Assembly (NCBI RefSeq): GCF_014109825.1
Contig: NZ_CP059576.1
Span: 295,001 to 359,000, forward strand
Reading direction: 5' to 3'
From: Legionella sp. PC997
GTDB taxonomy: Bacteria; Pseudomonadota; Gammaproteobacteria; Legionellales; Legionellaceae
Length of the DNA: 64,000 nucleotides
This document shows, piece by piece, positions 29,929 to 40,165 of this stretch; positions within the stretch are counted from its first letter, which is position 1; every line of letters begins with the position of its first letter. The translations under genes and the position numbers were made by a program. The notes under the pieces are model-generated. The model was given only the letters and a program-made list of their open reading frames with translations, did not search any database and was not told the DNA's origin.

Positions 29929-29972
29929 AATAATGGTTTAATTAAACTAGATTAAACCATTATTGTCTTTTT
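29929..29972 (+). terminator. Strong rho-independent terminator
   Basis: A perfect 14-bp stem (29929-29942 with 29951-29964, eight-base loop) is followed by GTCTTTTT. It ends the transcript of the 80-aa membrane protein. Confidence 0.88.
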
Positions 29973-30051
29973 GAGCATTTTAATTTCTTATCCAAGTTAC
30001 AACGTCATGCCCTTTTGTTTAAAAGGGGGACTATCTCAACAAGTCAACGGA

Positions 30052-30537
30052 TTAGGTTCCATGCGAATGGCTAAAATGTTTCAGCGAAGCTAAGGCTAAA
30101 TCAATAATTTTTTTAGACTGTTCTTCATCTGCATGGATCAGACTCACATCATGAATTAATTCAATTAAAAAATTGGCGATCTCTTGTTCGGGAAGCATAT
30201 CCGTATAAAGACAGGACGCTTTGGCGAAAATATAATGAAGCAAGTTTTTACTAATGGATACTTTTTCTTGGAATATCCCCGGGGCATTATGGGAGTCGCC
30301 AAATAACAACCATCCTGGCGAAATATGGAGTTTCGACGCGATTTCTACCAATTTAACGGGATCAGGAATCGCTTCACCGCGAAGATATTTACGGCATATT
30401 TGTAAAGAATAGCCTGTTATTTCCGCTAACTTATGAATGCACACGCCCGAAGTAGAGCGTTGCGAATTAAATCCTGCGGCGATCATGGCATCACGCAGAC
30501 GATCCGCGAACTGTTTTGCCAGGTTAACTTTTTCCAT
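30052..30537 (-). CDS. HTH (XRE/repressor-like) transcriptional regulator
   Basis: The N-terminal half (about 10-90) reads as a lambda-repressor-like helix-turn-helix: LAEITGYSLQICRKYLRGEAIPDPVKLVEIASKL is the helix 2-turn-helix 3 and following helix, with ISPGWLLFG after it, common in phage-type and Legionella XRE regulators. The C-terminal half is helical and may be for dimerisation; there is no peptidase dyad of the LexA/CI kind. The ATG at 30537 has GGGA eight bases upstream; an in-frame TTG at 30552 is less likely. It is divergent from an orphan promoter with GAAACT half-sites about 75-100 bases away, which may be its operator. Confidence 0.86.
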   Translation of the reverse strand: MEKVNLAKQFADRLRDAMIAAGFNSQRSTSGVCIHKLAEITGYSLQICRKYLRGEAIPDPVKLVEIASKLHISPGWLLFGDSHNAPGIFQEKVSISKNLLHYIFAKASCLYTDMLPEQEIANFLIELIHDVSLIHADEEQSKKIIDLALASLKHFSHSHGT

Positions 30538-30611
30538 GGTATTAAGTCCCAATTTATGAGTAAATAAATTATAATCAATAGAAACAAAACATGCAAAAGA
30601 ACATAAAAAAC

Positions 30612-30638
30612 GAAACTAAAAGTTTCTATTGGAAACTT
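30612..30638. promoter_or_regulatory. Triple GAAACT half-site, probable operator
   Basis: GAAACT (30612-30617), its inverse AGTTTC (30621-30626) and GAAACT again (30632-30637) form two overlapping inverted repeats spaced three and five bases. They sit immediately upstream of a near-consensus promoter and between it and the HTH regulator gene on the other strand. Confidence 0.55.
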
Positions 30639-30642
30639 AAAG

Positions 30643-30670
30643 TTGACATATGCGACAAACGAAGTATAAT
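30643..30670 (+). promoter_or_regulatory. Near-consensus sigma-70 promoter without an obvious gene
   Basis: TTGACA (30643-30648) and TATAAT (30665-30670) are both perfect consensus hexamers, separated by 16 bases. It is the best-matching promoter I found in the window. No coding frame of useful length lies downstream on the plus strand before the MarR gene, which is on the other strand. Confidence 0.82.
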
Positions 30671-30676
30671 ACCAGC

Positions 30677-30866
30677 GAAACCTATGGAAAGGTGCTTAGT
30701 CCAATAAAGAAGTAGTGATATTAGATGGAACAAATATCAGTCCAATAGAAAAAGGTGGATAACTCATAGCAGTTCACCTCGCATACTTTGGCTTGAATGG
30801 TTCCCCTCCATTTGAGCCTATCTATCATGTTCTTGAACGGATTTTCATTAGAAAATCTCTAATTTT
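30677..30866 (+). ncRNA. Candidate small RNA (about 190 nt)
   Basis: The interval runs from the expected start site of the near-consensus promoter to an AT-rich hairpin (GATTTTC at 30840-30846 with GAAAATC at 30851-30857) followed by TCTAATTTTAT, a weak terminator. It contains several GGA triplets, one in a CCTATGGAAAGG hairpin, and a repeated 'agtccaata' segment (about 30698 and 30740). No conserved sRNA family is recognised, and the LetA-type TNAGAAATTTCTNA site expected upstream of RsmY/RsmZ is absent. Tiny frames such as MILDGTNISPIEKGG from a GTG at about 30716 cannot be excluded as the real product. Confidence 0.35.
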
Positions 30867-30920
30867 ATAAATTAATCGACTTAGTTTAAGGATAGAAGAT
30901 CCAAAATCTTATTGATTAGA

Positions 30921-31397
30921 TCATTTTAATAAATTAACTAATAAGTTAATCGAATTGGCGAGGGTTATTTGCTCCTGTTCATCTAAAGAACGAAGGTTTT
31001 CACTTAGTCTATTATGGAGCAGATAGGGGGAGGCATGAACAAAATCTTTTCCCTTTTCAGTAATATCAATATAAATGATACGACGGTCTTTACTGTCTCG
31101 AGTACGATGAATCAATCCTTTTTCTTCCATCCTATCGATTACTCCCACCAAAGTGCTCATTGATAAGTAGACTTTTTTAGAAAGAGTAGAGAGAGTCATA
31201 ATTCCATTTTCATAAATTTCATACAAACAGATGATTTGCGGTACGGTTAAACCATAACATTTATTCAATCGTCTGGAATGAAAATCCATTTCCTGCATGA
31301 TTTTGCGTAATGCTAGCATAATGCTTTTGGAACGCTGTTCGGATTGTATTTCGAGATCAATTTTCTGATTCATTTGATTGGGTTCAATAAGGTTCAT
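30921..31397 (-). CDS. MarR family transcriptional regulator
   Basis: This 158-aa winged-helix protein has the MarR core: PQIICLYEIYENGIMTLSTLSKKVYLSMSTLVGVIDRMEEKGLI is helix 3-recognition helix 4, and the wing follows with TRDSKDRRIIYIDITEKG, containing the family D-x-R-D/R signature. N- and C-terminal helices would form the dimer interface. It is divergent from the carboxylate-amine ligase pseudogene, with an imperfect inverted repeat at 31452-31477 as a possible operator. The ligand is unknown. Confidence 0.9.
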   Translation of the reverse strand: MNLIEPNQMNQKIDLEIQSEQRSKSIMLALRKIMQEMDFHSRRLNKCYGLTVPQIICLYEIYENGIMTLSTLSKKVYLSMSTLVGVIDRMEEKGLIHRTRDSKDRRIIYIDITEKGKDFVHASPYLLHNRLSENLRSLDEQEQITLANSINLLVNLLK

Positions 31398-31451
31398 GGA
31401 TAGTCTTATACAAATTCAAGGTTGAAATTAAACGCATTAACCATTAGTATC

Positions 31452-31477
31452 GAAATGATTTGTGTACGAATTGTTTC
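31452..31477. promoter_or_regulatory. Possible MarR operator
   Basis: GAAATGATTT and GAATTGTTTC form an imperfect inverted repeat (7 of 10 paired) with a six-base centre, in the divergent region between the MarR gene and the pseudogene. Such palindromes are usual MarR targets; this one is weak. Confidence 0.3.
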
Positions 31478-31611
31478 AACAGATATGAATATTTAAGGGT
31501 ATATTTATTGTACATCACTATTTAATGCAACTGTATAGAGCTCCTCAAAAATATCAAAGAGGGACTTTCAACATATATTCCAACTATCAATAATAAAAAG
31601 AAGGATTAATT

Positions 31612-32813
31612 ATGCAAAGTCAACTCAAAGAATCCTTGGCTACGCAAACCGAAGATACTGTATCCGCCTCAGAAGAAGAAATTCAATTTAATAGTGGCGG
31701 AATACTGACTTTGGGAGTAGAAATTGAACTGCAACTTATGATTCTGAAACCTATAACTTATGTTCTCGAGCAGAAGAGATCTTAAATGCGATGTCTCACC
31801 ATGAGAAAATTAAACTTGAATTTTATTTAAGTACGATCGAAGTAAATACTGCTAAATGCAACTTAGTGCAAGAGGTTGAAGAAGATCTATATACTTCAAT
31901 ATCTGAGCTTCAACATGCTGCCAAAAAGCTCGGAATATTACTTGCAGCAACGGGATCTCATCCCTTTTCTAAATATGCTGATTGGATTTTCTCACCAACA
32001 ACCCGTTATCTGGATTTAATTGATCGAAATCAATGGCTTACTCGGCGTATGAGTGTGTACGGACTGCATGTCCATTTAGGTATGTCCAGTGGAGAAGAAT
32101 GCATACGCTTTAATAATTTCTTCATGTATTTTTTACCGCATTTATTAGCCTTGTCTGCAAGTTCCCCTTTTTGGCAAGGGATTGATACCGGCCTATCTTC
32201 TTGTCGTCCAACCACCTATGAAGCTCTTCCCACAGCGGGTCAACCCTATCATGTCCGCTCATGGCAGGATTTTGAATATTTATAAGACCCTTAAAGTCTG
32301 TGGCTCTATAAAATCACTTAAAGATTTATGGTGGGATTTAAGGCCAATCCTAATTTTGGGACGCTCGAAATTCGTGTTTGTGATGGTACGGCAACATTAG
32401 CAGAAACATTAGCTCTAGTAGCTTTAATTCACGCACTCGCCCATTGGTTTGCTAATAATGGAAGTTGGCTGGAAGCAGTCGCTTACCCCCCTTATGGGCT
32501 TTCTCGAGAAAATAAGTGGAGGGCCATTCGTCATGGCTTGGATGCTGAGTTAGTAATGAATACCGACGGTAAAACAAAATTAATGCGCGACGATTTGCGA
32601 GAGTGGTTTGAGAAATTAAAACCCTATATTGAGCAACTCAATTATCACACCTATTTTTCGACGCTTGAAGCGATTATGGATGCAGGGACAAACTCAGAGC
32701 GACAACGAAAAGTATTTGCCTATAATAATAGCTTTACAGAGGTAGTGAAACACAATATAAGCGAGTTTTTATTGCAAGTGCCGCTATACCGGCGTGAACT
32801 GGCCATTACCTAA
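31612..32813 (+). pseudogene. Carboxylate-amine ligase (YbdK-type, GCS2 family), multiply frameshifted
   Basis: Joined across frames, the reading gives a complete GCS2-type protein: ILTLGVEIELQL near the N-terminus, then IDSETYNLCSRAEEILN, the region ending RSWQDFEYL, then YKTLKVCGSIKSLKDLWWD and finally NPNFGTLEIRVCDGTATLAE to the C-terminus. The frame breaks at about 31737-31741 (one base lost), about 32277-32285 (net two lost or one gained) and about 32343-32350 (one base lost). An intact start with AAGGA at 31612 remains. Functional YbdK proteins have weak glutamate-cysteine ligase activity. Three separate breaks in one gene while all neighbours are intact point to real decay rather than read errors. 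Confidence 0.87.
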
Positions 32814-32893
32814 TGATAAAAGGAGCCTGAAAAAGCAATAGCGTTGTTTTAACACGCGCACTATGGATTCATCCGTTTTTTCTAGGTAAATGA

Positions 32894-32923
32894 TTGCTTT
32901 GTAATATCACCTTATTATATACT
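32894..32923 (+). promoter_or_regulatory. Promoter of tRNA-Val
   Basis: TTGCTT (32894-32899) pairs with TATACT (32918-32923) at 18 bases or TATATA (32916-32921) at 16 bases, about 30 bases before the tRNA. Confidence 0.55.
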
Positions 32924-32953
32924 TCACCCCAATGTGTATGAAGGTCGTTTTAT

Positions 32954-33028
32954 AGGCACGTAGCTCAGTGGTAGAGCACCACCTTGACATGGTGGTGGTC
33001 GGTGGTTCGATCCCACTCGTGCCTACCA
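32954..33028 (+). tRNA. tRNA-Val (anticodon GAC)
   Basis: The sequence folds into a standard cloverleaf: acceptor AGGCACG with CGTGCCT, anticodon stem CCACC/GGTGG with loop TTGACAT (anticodon GAC at 32986-32988), T-loop TTCGATC, and an encoded CCA end. GAC reads the Val codon GUC and, by wobble, GUU. It is followed by a terminator just before thrS. Confidence 0.96.
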
Positions 33029-33107
33029 TGCAACTAAATCGTTTTCCAGGAGCGCCCGCTTTCATTTGGGATGATGCTTAAAATTGACTCCTCTTAAATT
33101 AAGGTTT

Positions 33108-33134
33108 AAGCCCTGCCATGCAGGGCTTTTTTTT
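33108..33134 (+). terminator. Terminator after tRNA-Val, upstream of thrS
   Basis: An 8-bp stem AAGCCCTG/CAGGGCTT (33108-33115 with 33121-33128, five-base loop) is followed by a T-run to 33134. It ends the tRNA transcript. It lies only 26 bases before the thrS start codon, so it could also work as an attenuator for thrS; no separate convincing thrS promoter is visible. Confidence 0.85.
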
Positions 33135-33160
33135 GAAAAGAAGTGCTTACGGATAAAATT

Positions 33161-35104
33161 ATGCCAAACATTAAACTGCCTGATGGAAGTATAAAACATT
33201 TTGAAGCGCCTTTAACTGTCTATGATGTAGCTCATAGCATAAGCCCTGGCTTAGCTAAAGCAGCTATTGCGGGTCGTATTAATGATCGTTTAGTCGATAC
33301 TTCTTTCCTTATTGAAAATGATTGCGCCTTAGTAATCCTTACAGAAAAGCAAGATGAAAGCCTTGAAGTGATTCGTCACTCTACTGCGCATCTATTAGCA
33401 CAAGCAGTTAAAAGTCTTTTTCCCACCGCACAGGTCACTATAGGTCCTGTTATTGAAGATGGCTTTTATTATGATTTCGCTTTTCAAAGACCATTTACTC
33501 CAGAAGATTTAGAGTCCATCGAAGCGAAAATGATGGAATTAGCTAAGGCAAATTACCCGGTAACACGTAGAGAACTACCTCGTGATGAGGCAATTGCATA
33601 TTTCAAAGGCATTGGCGAGGAATACAAAGCGAAAATTATTGCTGATATTCCTAAAGATGAAATATTGTCTCTGTATAAGCAAGGCGAGTTTGAAGATCTT
33701 TGTCGTGGTCCCCATGTTCCTTCCACAGGATTTTTGAAGGCATTTAAGCTGACTAAATTAGCGGGTGCTTACTGGCGTGGTGACTCCAATAACGAAATGT
33801 TGCAACGTATTTATGGTACCGCTTGGGCTGATAAGAAATCCTTGGCCGATTATTTATTTCGTCTTGAGGAAGCTGAAAAACGCGATCATCGTAAATTAGG
33901 CAAGAGCTTAGAGTTATTCCACTTCCAGGATATTGCTCCTGGAATGGTATTTTGGCATCCCAAAGGTTGGACAATTTATCAAGAACTTGAACGCTATATG
34001 CGACATCGTCTGGCTGATTTTGGTTATCAAGAAATTAAAACACCACAATTAGTTGATCGGGTTCTTTGGGAAAAATCAGGTCATTGGGCAAATTTTAGAG
34101 ACGAGATGTTTGTCACTGAAACTGAAAATCGTCACTATGCCGTTAAGCCAATGAATTGCCCATGTCATGTGCAAGTATTCAATCAGGGTTTAAAAAGTTA
34201 TAGAGATTTGCCTTTAAGATTATCAGAATTTGGTAATTGTCATCGATGTGAACCCTCAGGTGCCCTCCATGGTTTGATGCGTGTTCGTAATATGGTTCAA
34301 GACGATGCTCATATTTTCTGCACAGAAGATCAAATCCAATCTGAAGTAGCGATGATGCTCGAACTGGTTCAGTCTGTGTATGCCGATTTTGGTTTCAATG
34401 AGATTAAATATCGCCTGGCCTTACGTCCTGAAAAGCGAGTTGGCAGTGATGAGGTCTGGGATAAAGCAGAAGCGGCATTAATGCAAGCAATGAAAGATCG
34501 CAAGATAGAATGGATTGATGCTCCAGGTGAGGGAGCTTTCTATGGACCTAAAATTGAGTGTTCCTTGGCTGATTGTTTAGGCAGAATTTGGCAGTGTGGA
34601 ACGATACAAGTTGATTTTTCGATGCCAGGTCGTTTGGATGCTTCCTATGTGGCTGAAGATGGTAGCAAACAAATTCCGGTTATGTTACATCGTGCTATTT
34701 TAGGCTCTTTTGAGCGTTTCATGGGGATTTTGATAGAACATTACGCAGGAAAATTTCCTTTATGGTTATCTCCAGTGCAAGCGGTAGTACTCACAATTAG
34801 CGAAAAACAGAATGAGTATGCTCAAAAGGTTACCCAAATTTTACAAAAAAAGGGTATTCGCGCTAACTATGACTTGAGAAATGAGAAAATTGGCTTTAAA
34901 ATTCGCGAACATACTTTACAAAAAGTACCTTATCTCATAGTGATAGGGGATAAAGAAGTTGAATCAAACCAAGTCGCAGTGCGTTCTCGTGAAGGAATAG
35001 ACTTAGGTGTGATGACAATAGATACAATTTGTGATACCTTGGCGCAAGAAATTGCTCGCAAAGGATCAATTGCAATTAACAAGCAGGGGGGATTAAACCA
35101 TTAG
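33161..35104 (+). CDS. thrS: Threonine-tRNA ligase
   Basis: ThrS charges tRNA-Thr. The N-terminal TGS domain begins [10 protein letters not shown], followed by the editing domain with [11 protein letters not shown] (His-x3-His pair), the class II catalytic core with KPMNCPCHV (zinc Cys) and [13 protein letters not shown] (motif 2 area), and the C-terminal anticodon-binding domain. The ATG at 33161 matches the usual family start and has GGAT upstream; a GTG at 33143 would add six residues and is less likely. The length of 647 aa fits E. coli (642). It overlaps the infC start, in the conserved thrS-infC-rpmI-rplT order. Confidence 0.97.
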   Translation: MPNIKLPDGSIKHFEAPLTVYDVAHSISPGLAKAAIAGRINDRLVDTSFLIENDCALVILTEKQDESLEVIRHSTAHLLAQAVKSLFPTAQVTIGPVIEDGFYYDFAFQRPFTPEDLESIEAKMMELAKANYPVTRRELPRDEAIAYFKGIGEEYKAKIIADIPKDEILSLYKQGEFEDLCRGPHVPSTGFLKAFKLTKLAGAYWRGDSNNEMLQRIYGTAWADKKSLADYLFRLEEAEKRDHRKLGKSLELFHFQDIAPGMVFWHPKGWTIYQELERYMRHRLADFGYQEIKTPQLVDRVLWEKSGHWANFRDEMFVTETENRHYAVKPMNCPCHVQVFNQGLKSYRDLPLRLSEFGNCHRCEPSGALHGLMRVRNMVQDDAHIFCTEDQIQSEVAMMLELVQSVYADFGFNEIKYRLALRPEKRVGSDEVWDKAEAALMQAMKDRKIEWIDAPGEGAFYGPKIECSLADCLGRIWQCGTIQVDFSMPGRLDASYVAEDGSKQIPVMLHRAILGSFERFMGILIEHYAGKFPLWLSPVQAVVLTISEKQNEYAQKVTQILQKKGIRANYDLRNEKIGFKIREHTLQKVPYLIVIGDKEVESNQVAVRSREGIDLGVMTIDTICDTLAQEIARKGSIAINKQGGLNH

Positions 35105-35636
35105 TGCACCAACTAAGCGTGAAAATGATCGCGCAAGAATTAATGAACAGATCAATGTACCTGAGGTACGCTTAATTGATGTCGATGGTAATCAGGCAGG
35201 AATTGTCTCTACACGTGAAGCCCTGCGTGCAGCGGAAGAAGGTGGATTGGATCTGGTGGAAATATCCCCGACAGCCAAGCCTCCAGTATGCCGTATCATG
35301 GATTACGGTAAGTTTCTCTTTGAACTGAGTAAAAAACAAGCTGAAGCGAAGAAAAAGCAAAAGCAAATTCAGGTCAAAGAATTAAAATTCCGTCCTACGA
35401 CGGAAGATGGGGATTATCAGGTCAAGCTACGCAACCTGATCCGTTTCCTAAATCATGGTGATAAAGTCAAAATTACGCTGCGTTTTCGTGGTCGTGAAAT
35501 GGCTCATCAAGAACTCGGTATGAAGATTCTTGAGCGTTTACAGCAAGATACCGCTGAATTTGCAGTTGTTGAACAACACGCAAAACGCGAAGGAAGACAA
35601 TTGCTGATGGTGTTATCACCCAAAAAAACTAAGTAG
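35100..35636 (+). CDS. infC: Translation initiation factor IF-3, AUU start
   Basis: IF-3 keeps 30S subunits free and proofreads start codon choice. Conserved IF-3 sequence ([15 protein letters not shown], then [15 protein letters not shown], and the C-terminal domain) extends upstream of any ATG or GTG in this frame. The only start that fits is ATT at 35100, preceded by AGGGGGGA with seven bases of spacing. The 178-aa product then matches E. coli (180). AUU starts are known for infC and allow IF-3 to repress its own translation. The start overlaps the thrS stop. Gene finders that accept only ATG/GTG/TTG will truncate it by about 49 residues. Confidence 0.96.
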   Translation: MSAPTKRENDRARINEQINVPEVRLIDVDGNQAGIVSTREALRAAEEGGLDLVEISPTAKPPVCRIMDYGKFLFELSKKQAEAKKKQKQIQVKELKFRPTTEDGDYQVKLRNLIRFLNHGDKVKITLRFRGREMAHQELGMKILERLQQDTAEFAVVEQHAKREGRQLLMVLSPKKTK

Positions 35637-35662
35637 CTGAAACAAATGCGGAGTATATTGTT

Positions 35663-35863
35663 ATGCCGAAGTTAAAGTCACATCGCGGAGCATGTAAACG
35701 CTTCCGTAAGACAGCAAGTGGTGCGATTAAACGTCGTGGCGCTTATAGAAACCATATCCTCACCAAAAAGTCCACTAAGGCGAAGCGTCATTTGCGCGTA
35801 GAGTCTGGTACTTTGAAGCCATGCGATGCTCGTTTAGCAGAACGCATGTTGCACGGTAGTTAA
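35663..35863 (+). CDS. rpmI: 50S ribosomal protein L35
   Basis: The 66-aa, very basic protein starts [15 protein letters not shown], where L35 has PKxKTxxGAxKRF, and ends in the usual short helix. It lies 26 bases after infC and 14 bases before rplT. In E. coli this cluster is controlled by L20 binding to the mRNA upstream of rpmI; whether the same structure exists here was not tested. Confidence 0.96.
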   Translation: MPKLKSHRGACKRFRKTASGAIKRRGAYRNHILTKKSTKAKRHLRVESGTLKPCDARLAERMLHGS

Positions 35864-35877
35864 GGGGGGAATGAAGA

Positions 35878-36237
35878 ATGCCAAGAGTTAAACGTGGGGT
35901 GATAGCGAAAGCACGTCACAAGAAAGTTTTAGACCAAGCTAAAGGTTATTACGGTGCCCGTAGCCGAACCTACCGCATGGCAAAACAAGCAGTAATTAAA
36001 GCGGGTCAATATGCTTATCGTGATCGACGTCAGAAAAAGCGTCAATTTCGCGCCTTGTGGATTACTCGTATTAATGCACAAGCTCGTGAGTGCGGATTAT
36101 CATACAGCCGTTTAATTGATGGATTGAAAAAAGCATCAATTGAGCTGGATAGAAAAGTATTGGCTGATCTAGCTGTTCATGACAAAATAGCTTTTGCTGC
36201 AATTGCTGAACAAGCTAAGGCCGCATTGGCAAATTAA
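35878..36237 (+). CDS. rplT: 50S ribosomal protein L20
   Basis: The 119-aa protein has the L20 pattern: basic N-terminal extension [18 protein letters not shown], then [34 protein letters not shown] and the globular C-terminal half with [11 protein letters not shown] and [11 protein letters not shown]. Length equals the usual 118-119. L20 is an early assembly protein and, in E. coli, a repressor of its own operon. A GGGGGA site precedes the start; a REP-like element and a terminator follow. Confidence 0.97.
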   Translation: MPRVKRGVIAKARHKKVLDQAKGYYGARSRTYRMAKQAVIKAGQYAYRDRRQKKRQFRALWITRINAQARECGLSYSRLIDGLKKASIELDRKVLADLAVHDKIAFAAIAEQAKAALAN

Positions 36238-36260
36238 CCTATTTAAAGCACTTAATGACC

Positions 36261-36293
36261 TGCATTACACGGTGAAGCGTAGCGAACCTAGGA
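36261..36293. repeat. Degenerate REP-like element
   Basis: The core ggtgaagcgtagcgaacc resembles the REP-like element at 28584 but the flanking GGG stem is degraded. It lies between rplT and the terminator. Confidence 0.4.
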
Positions 36294-36312
36294 TACTTGG
36301 AATTAGTGCTAA

Positions 36313-37383
<1,071 letters not shown>

Positions 37384-37421
37384 GAAATTGTGCACTTTGA
37401 TTCTGTCATTTGCAGTATTGT

Positions 37422-37452
37422 GGTCCGACATTTGAGCTGAGCTCTGCGGACC
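37422..37452 (+). other. Hairpin between pheS and pheT
   Basis: GGTCCG (37422-37427) pairs with CGGACC (37447-37452), with a smaller inner stem GAG/CTC. It is followed by ctaaaagttt rather than a T-run, so it may stabilise or process the mRNA rather than terminate it. Confidence 0.4.
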
Positions 37453-37483
37453 TAAAAGTTTAATTAGGTGGTAAGGACTATAA

Positions 37484-39865
37484 ATGAAATTAAGTAAATT
37501 ATGGTTACGTGAATGGGTAGATTACTCATTAACTGAACAAGAATTAGCAAGTCAACTGACTATGGCTGGCCTGGAAGTAGACGCAGTAAGTCCAGTAGCA
37601 GGAGAGTTTACTCGCGTAATCGTCGCTGAAGTTCTTAGCACCCAACCCCATCCCAATGCAGATAAATTAACTGTATGTGAAGTCAATGCCAATACGGATA
37701 AGCCCTTGCAAATTGTATGTGGTGCGTCCAATGTCCGGGCCGGGTTAAAAGTAGCCTTGGCTATGATTGGTGCACGTTTACCGGGAGGTTTTAATATTAA
37801 AGAATCCAAATTACGGGGCGAATTATCTCAAGGGATGCTCTGTTCTGTCAGCGAGTTAGGCATGGCTGAACAATCTGAAGGCATCATGGAGTTAGAAGAG
37901 GATGCTCCCGTAGGGATGGATTTACGCGAATATTTGACTCTTGATGATCATATTTTTGATATTGATTTAACTCCCAACCGAGCCGACTGCTTTAGCATTT
38001 TAGGTATCGCTCGGGAAGTGGCGGTTTTAAACAAATTACCCTTATTAGAAAAAACAATTTCTGAAGTGACGCCCAGTATTGACGACGTCTTTCCCATCCA
38101 ATTGAAAACTCCAGAGGCTTGTCCGGGATACTGTGGGCGCATAATTCGTAATATCAATACTAAAGCTACTACACCTTTATGGATGAGTGAGCGTTTACGT
38201 CGGAGTGGTATTCGCACATTGCATCCGATTGTAGATGTTATGAATTATGTAATGATCGAATTAGGCCAACCCATGCATGCTTTTGATTTAGCAACAATCA
38301 AAGGTGGAATCAATGTACGTTTTAGTCATGATCAAGAGCAGATAGGGTTGCTTGATGGTCAAGAATTAACATTAAATGAAAAAGTATTGGTTATAGCTGA
38401 CCATGATAAACCTTTGGCGATAGCTGGGATCATGGGTGGAGAAGCCAGTTCAGTGCAAGCGCATACTCAAGACGTATTTTTAGAAAGTGCCTATTTTAAT
38501 CCGATTGTCATTGCCGGTGTTGCGAGAAAATTTGGTTTATTCAGTGATTCCTCTCAGCGTTTTGAGCGCGGCGTCGATCCATGTTTGCAAATGAAGGCTT
38601 TGGAACGAGCTACTGCATTAATTTTAGAAATTGCAGGGGGAGAAGTAGGACCAGTTATTGAGGCCCAAGATAGGAAGTATGTACCAGAAACGGTGGGTTT
38701 TTCTTTTGACACCGATAAAGTAAAAAAATTAACCGGCCTTACTATTTCATTACAAGAAATGAAAACTTTATTAGAAGGGCTCGGTGTTGTCCTAGGTAAA
38801 GACCATAATAATTGTTTGGAGGTCACTATTCCTTCTCACCGCTTTGATATCCAATATGATGTTGATTTGGTAGAAGAAATCATACGACTTTATGGCTATG
38901 ATAATTTACATGCACAACCTATCACTACCGTAGTGCAGGCTGGAAAAGCATGTGGTAATGAAGAAATCGCTGCGAAGCTGTCTCACTGGTTCAGTAACAG
39001 AGGGTATCATGAAACGATAAGTTACAGTTTTGTTGATCCTGTATTACAACGCGAACTTTATCCAAACAAGGAATTTATACAGTTGCTTAATCCAATTTCT
39101 TCGGAATTATCCCAAATGCGTGCAGGGATGTGGCCAGGATTAATTGCCTCCATGATTTATAATGTTCACCGCCAGCAAAACGCGGTTAAATTTTTCGAAA
39201 TCGGTGTGGTTTTTGATGTGAGCAAAGAACAAACCATTGAGCGCCCTTGTATTGCGGGTTTATTAATGGGAGAACAAGGGAGTGTCAATTGGAGTGAGCC
39301 TACTCGGGTCTTTGATTTTTTTGATTTAAAAGGTGATCTTCAATCTTTATTTTCTTCACTTAAAATAAAACAAGTCGAATTCGTAGCTGCTGTCCATGAT
39401 GCGTTACATCCTGGTCAATCAGCACAGATACATATTAATGGAGTTCTCGCCGGATGGATGGGGATCTTACATCCACGTTTGGCAGATGCATTAGATTTGC
39501 AAGAGGATGTCTTACTATTCGAAATCAATTTAGCGGCATTAATGGGACATGAAGCGCCACGTTACAAAGCGATTTCAAAATACCCGCAAATTCGCCGCGA
39601 TTTGTCATTCTTGGTTGACGCAGAAATCAGCGTTATGCAGATTGAATCAGCTGTTAGAGAAAACATAACCGAAAATTGGTTAAAATCTTTTGATGTATTT
39701 GATGTCTATACAGGTGAAGGAGTTCCTCAAGGTAAGAAAAGTCTTGCCGTGGCAATGACTTTGCAAGATGAAAGTAGGACTTTAGTTGATGCAGAGATAA
39801 ATTCTTTAATTAGTGCTATAATCAACATGTTAGAAAACCAATTTTCAATCATATTGAGGGAATAA
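37484..39865 (+). CDS. pheT: Phenylalanine-tRNA ligase beta subunit
   Basis: The 793-aa beta subunit carries the B1 core, the tRNA-binding (EMAP-like) domain (about 40-150, [14 protein letters not shown]), the B3/B4 editing domain (about 210-390), B5 (about 400-475) and the C-terminal anticodon-binding FDX-ACB domain (about 700-793, [14 protein letters not shown]). Length equals E. coli PheT (795). The start has AAGGA eight bases upstream. It ends two bases before ihfA, the usual gammaproteobacterial pheST-ihfA order. Confidence 0.97.
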   Translation: MKLSKLWLREWVDYSLTEQELASQLTMAGLEVDAVSPVAGEFTRVIVAEVLSTQPHPNADKLTVCEVNANTDKPLQIVCGASNVRAGLKVALAMIGARLPGGFNIKESKLRGELSQGMLCSVSELGMAEQSEGIMELEEDAPVGMDLREYLTLDDHIFDIDLTPNRADCFSILGIAREVAVLNKLPLLEKTISEVTPSIDDVFPIQLKTPEACPGYCGRIIRNINTKATTPLWMSERLRRSGIRTLHPIVDVMNYVMIELGQPMHAFDLATIKGGINVRFSHDQEQIGLLDGQELTLNEKVLVIADHDKPLAIAGIMGGEASSVQAHTQDVFLESAYFNPIVIAGVARKFGLFSDSSQRFERGVDPCLQMKALERATALILEIAGGEVGPVIEAQDRKYVPETVGFSFDTDKVKKLTGLTISLQEMKTLLEGLGVVLGKDHNNCLEVTIPSHRFDIQYDVDLVEEIIRLYGYDNLHAQPITTVVQAGKACGNEEIAAKLSHWFSNRGYHETISYSFVDPVLQRELYPNKEFIQLLNPISSELSQMRAGMWPGLIASMIYNVHRQQNAVKFFEIGVVFDVSKEQTIERPCIAGLLMGEQGSVNWSEPTRVFDFFDLKGDLQSLFSSLKIKQVEFVAAVHDALHPGQSAQIHINGVLAGWMGILHPRLADALDLQEDVLLFEINLAALMGHEAPRYKAISKYPQIRRDLSFLVDAEISVMQIESAVRENITENWLKSFDVFDVYTGEGVPQGKKSLAVAMTLQDESRTLVDAEINSLISAIINMLENQFSIILRE

Positions 39866-39867
39866 TC

Positions 39868-40161
39868 GTGAATGCACTAAGCAAAGCAATAATGGCAGAA
39901 ACCCTGTGTGATGAATTAAAACTGTCCAAGCCTGCATCAAAGGAAATGGTCGAGAATTTTTTTGAAGAATTGCGACATGCTCTCGAGCATGGCAATCACG
40001 TGAAGTTATCAGGATTTGGTAATTTTACATTAAGGGATAAGCCACAAAGGCCGGGTAGGAATCCAAAAACTGGAGAAGAAATTCCAGTAGTAGCCAGGAG
40101 AGTTGTGACTTTTAAACCTGGTTTAAAGTTAAAAACAAAAATTGAATCTATAGGAAAGTAG
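39868..40161 (+). CDS. ihfA: Integration host factor subunit alpha
   Basis: IhfA is one half of the DNA-bending heterodimer IHF. The conserved core [17 protein letters not shown] and [20 protein letters not shown] (DNA-contacting arms with the intercalating Pro) is intact, in 97 aa. The start is GTG at 39868 with GAGGGA about seven bases upstream; no in-frame ATG fits the family N-terminus. IHF is known to matter for the biphasic life cycle of Legionella. Confidence 0.96.
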   Translation: MNALSKAIMAETLCDELKLSKPASKEMVENFFEELRHALEHGNHVKLSGFGNFTLRDKPQRPGRNPKTGEEIPVVARRVVTFKPGLKLKTKIESIGK

Positions 40162-40165
40162 TCCA

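Noticed and set aside
30612..30866. RsmY or RsmZ regulatory RNA
   Set aside because: GGA triplets exist, but the LetA-type upstream element is missing and few GGA motifs are in convincing hairpin loops.
31612..32813. Three separate small genes
   Set aside because: The three frames read as successive segments of one GCS2-family protein, so a frameshifted pseudogene is the simpler explanation.
30052..32813. Prophage or integrative element remnant
   Set aside because: A repressor-like HTH gene and a pseudogene are present, but there is no integrase, no attachment-site duplication at the tRNA-Val end and no phage structural gene.
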